Source: an uncultured Rikenellaceae bacterium
GTDB lineage: Bacteria > Bacteroidota > Bacteroidia > Bacteroidales > Rikenellaceae
DNA length: 64,000 bases
Reading direction: 5' to 3'
Assembly (NCBI GenBank): GCA_946486375.1
Contig: CAMLTW010000003.1
Span: 1 to 64,000, forward strand
A model generated the notes under the pieces. That model was not told the DNA's origin, did no database searches, and was given only the letters and a program-made list of their open reading frames with translations. Positions 58,064 to 64,000 of this stretch are shown one piece after another (position 1 is the first letter of the stretch; every line of letters starts with the position of its first letter). A program made the position numbers and the translations under genes.

Positions 58064-59140
58064 TTAATCGATGTGGTGAAGTTTGACTTTCAGCCCGGTT
58101 CGCAGTTGAAGCGTTCCGGAGGTGATGAGGGTGTCTCCCGGCGTCAGTCCGTCCACGATCTGGATCAGGGCGTCGGTACGAAGACCGGTCTTCACCGCGA
58201 CGGGTTGGGCCGTGCCGTTCTTGTAAAGGTACACTTTGTCGATGCCCATTTCCGGGATGAGCGCTTCCGTCGGGATGGCGATGGCCTGCGGAATCTCCTG
58301 CATCCGGATGCGGATTCCAGCGAAGCGTCCGGGCATCAGCGCGCCGTCCGCATTGGGATACCGGGCGCGGACCGACAGGGTGCGGGTTCCAACGTCCACC
58401 TGCGATTCCGTGGCGTATACGGTGGCGTCGAACGTCCGAAGGCTGCCTTCGACCGTGAATGTCAGCCGGGTGCCCGGCCGAATCTGGTCGGCATAGCGTT
58501 CCGGAACGGAAAAGTCGATTTTCAGCGGCGAAATTTTGGTGAGGGTGGTCACCACGATGTTAGGGGAGGCATACGCTCCTTCGCTTACGTTCCTCAGCCC
58601 GACCATTCCGTCGAAGGGCGCCCGCAGTTCGGTCAGAGCGATATTGGCCTTGACCAGGTCGATATCGGCGTTGAGGATGGCCAATTCCGTGCTCGCCTGT
58701 TCGAATGCTTCCTGGCTGACGGCGTCTTTTTTCAACAGGGCGTTTTGCCGGTACACGCGATCCTCGGCCAGTTGTACTTGGGCTTCGTAGCGGGAAAGCT
58801 GCGCCCGAAGGGGGGCGTCGTTGACCTTTGCCAACAGTTCCCCTTTTTTCACGGCCGAGCCTTCCTGAAAATGGATGGAGACGATTTTTCCGGAGGTTTC
58901 GAACGACAAATCCACTTCTTCGTCGGGCAGCAGGCTGCCGATGGCCGAAATCGTTTCCGTAAGCGGTTGCGTACGGATGACGCGGGCATTCACTTCGAGC
59001 ACGTTTCGGGAACGGTCGGGAGGAGGAAGGGAACCTTCCTTTTCCGGTGCTCCCGGCGCTTTGATCAGGTTATAAAGTCCTATTCCTATGCAGCATGCGA
59101 TTACGATGGCGGTGATGATCCATCTTTTCAGGTTGTTCAT
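58064..59140 (-). CDS. RND periplasmic adaptor (membrane fusion protein)
   Basis: Links the RND pump to TolC. The 358 residues have an N-terminal membrane anchor (about 7-25). A lipoyl-like hairpin domain follows (VDLSFETSGKIVSIHFQEGS; then NIALTELRAPFDGMVGLRNV), with a coiled-coil hairpin between. Beta-barrel and membrane-proximal domains end the protein (VYLYKNGTAQPVAVKTGL). First gene of the operon, with a full promoter 31 bases upstream of its ATG. Confidence 0.93.
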   Translation of the reverse strand: MNNLKRWIITAIVIACCIGIGLYNLIKAPGAPEKEGSLPPPDRSRNVLEVNARVIRTQPLTETISAIGSLLPDEEVDLSFETSGKIVSIHFQEGSAVKKGELLAKVNDAPLRAQLSRYEAQVQLAEDRVYRQNALLKKDAVSQEAFEQASTELAILNADIDLVKANIALTELRAPFDGMVGLRNVSEGAYASPNIVVTTLTKISPLKIDFSVPERYADQIRPGTRLTFTVEGSLRTFDATVYATESQVDVGTRTLSVRARYPNADGALMPGRFAGIRIRMQEIPQAIAIPTEALIPEMGIDKVYLYKNGTAQPVAVKTGLRTDALIQIVDGLTPGDTLITSGTLQLRTGLKVKLHHID

Positions 59141-59171
59141 CGGGAATCAGTATCGGTTTTTCGAACGGAAA

Positions 59172-59202
59172 CAAATGTAGCGAAAAACGAAAATATTTCA
59201 AA
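59172..59202 (-). promoter_or_regulatory. Bacteroidetes-type promoter of the first RND operon
   Basis: On the minus strand TTTG lies 19 bases before TACATTTG, matching the full TTTG-N19-TAnnTTTG consensus. It separates this operon from the next one upstream. Confidence 0.8.
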
Positions 59203-59236
59203 AAGTTTTTCTTTCTTTTCCAAAAATACAGGAAAA

Positions 59237-59270
59237 CAGAGAAGGCGTCTCACAGGAGACGCCTTCTCTA
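59237..59270 (-). terminator. Terminator of the second RND operon
   Basis: A perfect 13-bp stem (agagaaggcgtct / agacgccttctct) with a 6-base loop is followed on the minus strand by GTTTTCC, about 35 bases past the PG0541-type gene. Confidence 0.8.
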
Positions 59271-59304
59271 CGAAAACTGCGCGGCCGCGATTCTTTTTCC
59301 AAGC

Positions 59305-59598
59305 TTATAACTGCCCTTCGATGTTCCAGACGAAAGCCCGCGTTCCCTGCATTTCCGTCTGGGCATCCAGTTTGCGCAGCGAGGACAGCAGGGGCTCCAC
59401 TTTGTCATCCCCCACGATGGTCAGGATAGCCGAATTGGAAGAGGGCCACGTGTGGTTTCCCAGGTGCGGTTCGCCGTTGACGCTTCCCCGCCCCGTGACC
59501 GTTTCCCATTGGGTGTATCCCCGGATGCGCTGCCGGTCGAGGATGGTCATGACGGCTTCGCTCAGGGCTTTGTTGTAACTGATGAATATCGCTTTCAT
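59305..59598 (-). CDS. PG0541-family transporter-associated protein (PII-like)
   Basis: A 97-residue cytoplasmic protein with no signal or membrane segment. It has the small beta-alpha-beta pattern of PII-like regulators (MKAIFISYNKALSEAVMTIL; then SSNSAILTIVGDDKVEPLLS). In Bacteroidetes this family ('PG0541 transporter-associated protein') is found next to RND pump genes, as here, where it starts 5 bases after the RND permease stop. A regulatory role, perhaps sensing an adenylate or metabolite, is suggested by the fold only. It ends at a strong terminator. Confidence 0.8.
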   Translation of the reverse strand: MKAIFISYNKALSEAVMTILDRQRIRGYTQWETVTGRGSVNGEPHLGNHTWPSSNSAILTIVGDDKVEPLLSSLRKLDAQTEMQGTRAFVWNIEGQL

Positions 59599-59603
59599 AA
59601 TCG

Positions 59604-62600
59604 CTATTGATTTTCATGGATGTCTTCGAGCAGCCGCCGGTTGTGCTTGCGCTGTTTTTTCAGGTTTCCGGCTCCGAATACCGTGTAGACCACCGGAACC
59701 ACGATCAGCGTCAGCATCGTGGAGAAGGTCAGTCCTCCGATCACGGCGATCCCCATCGGCTGCCACGTTTCCGAGCCTTCGCCCGTTCCGAGCGCCAGCG
59801 GCAACATTCCCAGGATGGTCGTCAGCGAGGTCATGAGCACCGGACGGAGGCGGGATTTGCCCGCGTTGATGACCGACTGGCTCACGGAGAGGCCCCGTTC
59901 CCGCAGCAGGTTGGTGAAGTCCACCATCACGATCCCGTTCTTCACCACGATCCCCACCAGCATGATGGCCCCGATCAGGGCGATGATGCTCAACGGAGTT
60001 TGGGTGACATACAGCGCCAGGAACACCCCGGTGAAGGCGAACGGCAGCGAGAAGAGGATGATGAACGGCATCCGGAACGACTCGAACTGGGTCGCCATCA
60101 CGATATAGACCAGGATGACGATCAGGATCAGCAGCGTCATCATGTCTCCGAACGTTTCCTGCTGGTCTTCGAACGTTCCCCCGATTTCCACATAGACGTC
60201 GCTCGGAATCTCGACGTTGGACAGCACGCGCTGGATTTGGGAAATGACTTCGCTCATGGCCGCCCCGGACAGCGTGACGTTGACCGAAATGATCCGCTGA
60301 CGGTTCTCCCGTTCGATGGTCGGGGGAGCGAACTCTTCCACCACCGTTCCCACCTCCTTCAGCTTGATGGGATTCCCGTGCGAATTGTAGAGGGTGATGT
60401 TCTGGATGTCTTCGAGGCTTTTCCGGAACTTCTCGTCGTAACGGACGACGATGTCGTATTCATCCCCGTCTTCCCGGTATTTGGAGGCGGTCAGCCCATT
60501 GATCCGGTTGCGGACGTACATCGACGCCGTGCCGGTGTTCAGTCCGTACCGGGCCAGTTTGTCCCGGTCGAAATAAATCCGGTATTCGGGACGCATTTCG
60601 TCCCGGCTGAGCTGTACGTCGGTCGCCCCGTGGATGAGCCGGATGCTGTCGCGCAGTTCCCGCGCCAATGCGTCGGTTTCGTCCAGATCGTAACCGAACA
60701 CCTTTACGCTGATGTCGCTTTCCCCCGAACTCGGCCCGCTGCCACCCGTGGTGACGGTATACTGCACGATGTCCGCGAACCCGTCCATATCGTGCCGGAG
60801 GCTGTCCCCGATCTCGAAGATAGTCCGCTCCCGCAGCGTGCGCTTGGGCAGCGCCATGGTGTAGTTGATGATGTGCGAACCGGTTTTCTGCATGGCCGCG
60901 AAGGCGTTGTCCGAATCCGATGCGGAACCCGTACTGGTCGAAACTATGTCGACTTCGGGATACTTCACCGCAATGATGGAGTCGATCTGCCGGGCGATCC
61001 GCATGGTGTATTCCACGCTCACTCCCTGCGGCAGTTCCACGGTGGCGCTGATCCGACCGTCGTCGGTTTTCGGAAAGAATTCCGAAGGCACCCGTTTCAG
61101 CAGAAACAGACTGCCGATGAAGATTCCGAAAGACAGCACGAGAACCACGGTCCGGTGTCTGACCGACCAGGTCAGCAGGCGGCCGTATCCGTTATCGAGG
61201 CGGTCCAGGAATTTGTCGATCGGCTTGAAGATGATTCCCAGTCCTTTGTAGGCATGGGTTTTCTGGAACCTCAGCATCAGGGAGGTCAGCATCGGGGTCA
61301 GCGTGATGGCCGCCACGGTCGAAACCACCGTTACGAGCGAAACGATCCAGCCCAGTTCCCGGAACATGATACCGGCGATCCCGCCCAGCATGGTCAGCGG
61401 CATGAACACCGCCACGACGGTCAGCGTGGTCGCGATGACCGCCAGCCATACTTCGTTGGTGCCGTAAATCGACGCTTCCCGGGGCGTACTTCCCCGCTCG
61501 AGGTGCTTGGTGACGTTTTCCAGCACCACGATGGCGTCGTCCACCACCATCCCGATAGCGATGGAAAGCGAGCTGAGCGAAATGATGTTCAGCGTACTGT
61601 CCGTAATGTAGAGGTAGATGAACGAAACGATCAGCGATACGGGGATCGTCAGGATGATGATGAATGTGGCCCGCCAGCGTCCGAGGAAAAAGAGCACCAC
61701 CGCCATCACGAAGATGAAGGCGTACAGGACGGTTTCGCTCAGACTGCCGATGCTCTGCTTGATGGAGTCGGACAGGTCGACCACCACGCCCAGCTTGACG
61801 TCCGGGGGCAGGGTCTGCTGCAGTTTCGGCAGCATGTCGGTGACCGCCTGTGCGATTTCCACCGTATTGGCTCCGGACTGTTTCTGGACGATGATCCGCA
61901 CGCCCAGTTGCCCGTTGATCCGTTCGTCGAGCGTTACCTTTTCCAGCGTATCCTTGATGGTGGCGATGTCCGACAGGTAGATTTCCCGTCCGTTCTGGTT
62001 CGCCACCACGATGTTTTTGATCTGGTCGCTCGAGGCGAATTCACCTTTGGCCCGGATGCTGAGCGTCTGCTGGCCGATGTCGAGGTCGCCGCCCGGCGTG
62101 TCCAGGTTTTCCTGGCCGATGATCTGCCCGATCTGTTCGACCGAGAGGTTGTAGGCTTCGATTTTCTGCGGATCGACGTTCACCTGCACTTCACGCACGG
62201 GAGCCCCCATCAGGCTAACAGCGCCCACGCCGTTCACCCGGTTGAGGGGATTCACCACCTTTTCGTCCAGGATTTTGTTCAGCGCCGGATAGCTTTCCTC
62301 CGCCGTGGCATAGAGGATGATGACGGGGATCATGCTCGAACTGAACTTGAACACCATCGGCGTTTCCACTTCGTCCGGGAGCAGCGATTGCGTCCGGCCG
62401 ATCACGTCCCGGATGTCGTTGGCCGCCTCGTTCAGGTCGGAACCCCATTCGAATTCGAGCTGTACCAGCGAGATGTCGTCCTGCGACTTGGAGGTCAGCG
62501 TCTTCAGGTTTTCCACCGTGTTCAGGTTGTCTTCGAGGATGCGGGTCACGTTGGTTTCGATGTCCGCCGCGTTGGCTCCCGGATAGGTGGTCATGACGGT

Positions 62601-62735
62601 GATGGTCGGAATGTCCATCTCCGGATACATGTCCACCGAGAGGTTTTTCAGCGAGAACAACCCGAACACGATCACCCCCACGAAGATCAGAATCGTGGAT
62701 ATGGGTTTTTTGACGGATGCTTCGTATATTTTCAT
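59604..62735 (-). CDS. RND efflux transporter, second copy
   Basis: A second complete HAE1-like RND permease of 1,043 residues. The start MKIYEASVKKPISTILIFVG is typical. It has two periplasmic porter domains and about twelve helices. The catalytic-type Asp pair region is VVDDAIVVLENVTKHLERG (about 407-425). GIVVKNGIVMVDFTNLLRER is the second-half counterpart. It differs from the 55-kb copy throughout, so it is not a recent duplicate. A 93-base gap separates it from its adaptor upstream; the PG0541-type gene follows by 5 bases. Confidence 0.94.
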   Translation of the reverse strand: MKIYEASVKKPISTILIFVGVIVFGLFSLKNLSVDMYPEMDIPTITVMTTYPGANAADIETNVTRILEDNLNTVENLKTLTSKSQDDISLVQLEFEWGSDLNEAANDIRDVIGRTQSLLPDEVETPMVFKFSSSMIPVIILYATAEESYPALNKILDEKVVNPLNRVNGVGAVSLMGAPVREVQVNVDPQKIEAYNLSVEQIGQIIGQENLDTPGGDLDIGQQTLSIRAKGEFASSDQIKNIVVANQNGREIYLSDIATIKDTLEKVTLDERINGQLGVRIIVQKQSGANTVEIAQAVTDMLPKLQQTLPPDVKLGVVVDLSDSIKQSIGSLSETVLYAFIFVMAVVLFFLGRWRATFIIILTIPVSLIVSFIYLYITDSTLNIISLSSLSIAIGMVVDDAIVVLENVTKHLERGSTPREASIYGTNEVWLAVIATTLTVVAVFMPLTMLGGIAGIMFRELGWIVSLVTVVSTVAAITLTPMLTSLMLRFQKTHAYKGLGIIFKPIDKFLDRLDNGYGRLLTWSVRHRTVVLVLSFGIFIGSLFLLKRVPSEFFPKTDDGRISATVELPQGVSVEYTMRIARQIDSIIAVKYPEVDIVSTSTGSASDSDNAFAAMQKTGSHIINYTMALPKRTLRERTIFEIGDSLRHDMDGFADIVQYTVTTGGSGPSSGESDISVKVFGYDLDETDALARELRDSIRLIHGATDVQLSRDEMRPEYRIYFDRDKLARYGLNTGTASMYVRNRINGLTASKYREDGDEYDIVVRYDEKFRKSLEDIQNITLYNSHGNPIKLKEVGTVVEEFAPPTIERENRQRIISVNVTLSGAAMSEVISQIQRVLSNVEIPSDVYVEIGGTFEDQQETFGDMMTLLILIVILVYIVMATQFESFRMPFIILFSLPFAFTGVFLALYVTQTPLSIIALIGAIMLVGIVVKNGIVMVDFTNLLRERGLSVSQSVINAGKSRLRPVLMTSLTTILGMLPLALGTGEGSETWQPMGIAVIGGLTFSTMLTLIVVPVVYTVFGAGNLKKQRKHNRRLLEDIHENQ

Positions 62736-62828
62736 GAGTGTCTTTTTTCTGGGTTTGATCCGGTTGCCGTTCGTCTTTCCCGTGTCCGGAGGCCGGAACG
62801 GAGGAAAACGGCGGCAGGCAGTTTCCGG

Positions 62829-63869
62829 TTATTTGTCCGTGATTTCCACTTCGGTCTGGTCGAGCAGTTTGGCGGCTCCGGCTACCACGACTTCCTCCCC
62901 GTCGTTGATGCCGGACAGGATTTCATAGTCCGTTCCCACGACGCGGCCGGTGGTCACCGTCCGTCGTTCCGCCCGTCCGTCCTTCACCACGAACACGTAC
63001 CGCTCGTTGGACCCGATCTGTTTCTGGATGGCGATGTCGGGCACCACCACATGATCGGCCGTCCCGAAGTTGAGCGACACGCGCGAGAACATGCCCGGCC
63101 GCAGCGTCAGATCGCCGTTGGGGATGGTGATTTCCGTGGTGAACGTCCGGGTGGCGGGATCGATGGCCGGGTAGATCAGCGACACTTTTCCCTTGAATAC
63201 CCGGTCGGGATAAAGGTCGAGCCGGATGTCCACCGGCATCCCTTCCTTCACTTTCGGGAAATAGGACTCCGACACGTTCACCTGCACTTTCACCTTGTCG
63301 ATCTGCATGACCGTCAGGATGCGTCCCTGCGAGGCCGAGTAGATGTCTCCCGGATCGTAAACCCGTTCCGTGACGATTCCGTTCACCGGAGAGATCAGTT
63401 CCGTGTTTTCCTTCAGGTTGTCGTAAACATGTTGCGCCACCGAAACCTGCGTGCGGGTCTGGTCGAGCTGCTGTTTGGAAATGCCGCCTTCCCGATAAAG
63501 GGTTTCGTACCGGGCCAGGTCGGCTTTCAGGTTCTCCAGCTGTACGGCGGACTGCAGGTACTGGCTTTTGTCCATTTCCACGAGCAGTTGCCCTTTCCGT
63601 ACCCGGTCGCCCACTTCGACGTAAATTTTATCGATGCGCATTCCCGTGGCGGGGCTGATGTTGTTCTGCGTGAAGGGCTGGATGGTACCCGTGAATTCCG
63701 CGTTTTGTTCCACCGGTCGTACGGCTGCCCGGGCCGTTCTCACGAGGGTTTTCTTCGTTTCTTCGGGGACGGCGTTCTGCGCCTGCTTGTCGCCTTTGCC
63801 GCCGCAACCTGCCGTTACGAGGAGCGTTGTCGCCAGGGCCGCGCTTTTCACGATGATGCCTTTTCTCAT
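62829..63869 (-). CDS. RND periplasmic adaptor lipoprotein, second operon
   Basis: Membrane fusion protein of 346 residues with a lipoprotein signal (MRKGIIVKSAALATTLLVTAG, Cys acylated near residue 22, VTAGCGGKGD). The lipoyl hairpin appears as KIYVEVGDRVRKGQLLVEMD and LISPVNGIVTERVYDPGDIY, flanking a helical hairpin. The barrel part includes GDLTLRPGMFSRVSLNFG. It follows the partial outer-membrane factor gene by 42 bases, giving the order OMF-MFP-RND-PG0541. Confidence 0.93.
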   Translation of the reverse strand: MRKGIIVKSAALATTLLVTAGCGGKGDKQAQNAVPEETKKTLVRTARAAVRPVEQNAEFTGTIQPFTQNNISPATGMRIDKIYVEVGDRVRKGQLLVEMDKSQYLQSAVQLENLKADLARYETLYREGGISKQQLDQTRTQVSVAQHVYDNLKENTELISPVNGIVTERVYDPGDIYSASQGRILTVMQIDKVKVQVNVSESYFPKVKEGMPVDIRLDLYPDRVFKGKVSLIYPAIDPATRTFTTEITIPNGDLTLRPGMFSRVSLNFGTADHVVVPDIAIQKQIGSNERYVFVVKDGRAERRTVTTGRVVGTDYEILSGINDGEEVVVAGAAKLLDQTEVEITDK

Positions 63870-63911
63870 TTTGGTTTATGGATTTTTGTTTGACGTTCGT
63901 TTGACAAAAAA

Positions 63912-64000
63912 TTACCGTTCCCGACCGAGTACCTGGTCGAAGTCGGCCTGGGCGCTCATGTAGTCGTAAATCGACTGCGAGTAGTTGAGATCGGCCTGCA
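63912..64000 (-). CDS. TolC-family outer-membrane factor, C-terminal end (cut by window)
   Basis: The last 29 codons of a gene that continues beyond the window. The readable end (QADLNYSQSIYDYMSAQADF, then DQVLGRER) matches the final helix of TolC-type efflux proteins (YDYMxAQADFDxxLG). It sits upstream of the second adaptor gene and so would be the first gene of that operon. Partial at its 5' end. Confidence 0.75.
   Translation of the reverse strand, partial: QADLNYSQSIYDYMSAQADFDQVLGRER

Overview
The window is a GC-rich chromosomal segment from a member of the Bacteroidales, most like Alistipes/Rikenellaceae. This rests on a SusC/SusD pair, a Na+-translocating NQR operon, a likely glycine-lipid (Gls) acyltransferase pair, a DUF5683 gene between parB and mltD, a PG0541-type transporter-associated protein, and promoters with the Bacteroidetes -7 motif TAnnTTTG (two with TTTG 19 nt upstream). 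Shine-Dalgarno sites are mostly absent. No rRNA, tRNA, CRISPR array, prophage or intact insertion sequence was found. The taxon is an inference; no marker gene was compared.

Layout. 0-5 kb: an orphan SusC/SusD nutrient-uptake pair ending in a terminator. 5.0-5.8 kb: an AT-rich island with an unknown small gene preceded by a truncated copy of itself. 6-18 kb: metabolic genes, namely a GH2 beta-galactosidase, a malic enzyme/phosphotransacetylase hybrid, a solo HsdR N-terminal-like nuclease domain, a GNAT, a ROK regulator, an acyl-CoA ligase with a Cys-rich membrane peptide, and NADP-type glutamate dehydrogenase. 17.9-18.3 kb holds intergenic repeats. 18.4-22.1 kb: a prolyl oligopeptidase lipoprotein and a membrane-anchored metallo-beta-lactamase-fold hydrolase. 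22.5-28.5 kb: nqrABCDEF on the minus strand. 28.7-32.8 kb: parA, parB, DUF5683 and mltD. 33.2-36.3 kb: a cobalamin riboswitch followed by anaerobic ribonucleotide reductase nrdD-nrdG. 36.3-38.2 kb: glsA-glsB-like acyltransferases, divergent from a division and cell-wall (dcw) cluster at 38.3-49.2 kb (rsmH, ftsL-like, ftsI, murE, mraY, murD, ftsW, CPBP-like gene, murG). 49.2-52 kb: an EFR1-type ferredoxin/flavodoxin, a broken GNAT gene, and a tryptophanase-family lyase whose substrate residues look like tyrosine phenol-lyase. 52.3-53.4 kb: rpsF-rpsR-rplI. 53.7-64 kb: two RND efflux operons, the second with a PG0541 protein and an outer-membrane factor cut by the window edge.

How the genes fit together. 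NQR couples NADH oxidation to Na+ export. Malic enzyme, GDH and the PLP lyase serve carbon and amino-acid metabolism. The riboswitch ahead of nrdDG suggests that this B12-independent reductase is repressed when cobalamin is present, and so that a B12-dependent class II reductase may lie elsewhere in the genome. The dcw cluster supplies DAP-type peptidoglycan precursors (MurE has a DNPR motif) and septal machinery, but murC, ftsQ, ftsA and ftsZ do not follow murG here. No wholly novel multigene system is evident. The most notable items are the B12-controlled nrdDG, the TPL-like lyase with an altered PLP site, the intergenic repeats, the truncated tandem duplicate and the Cys-rich membrane peptide.
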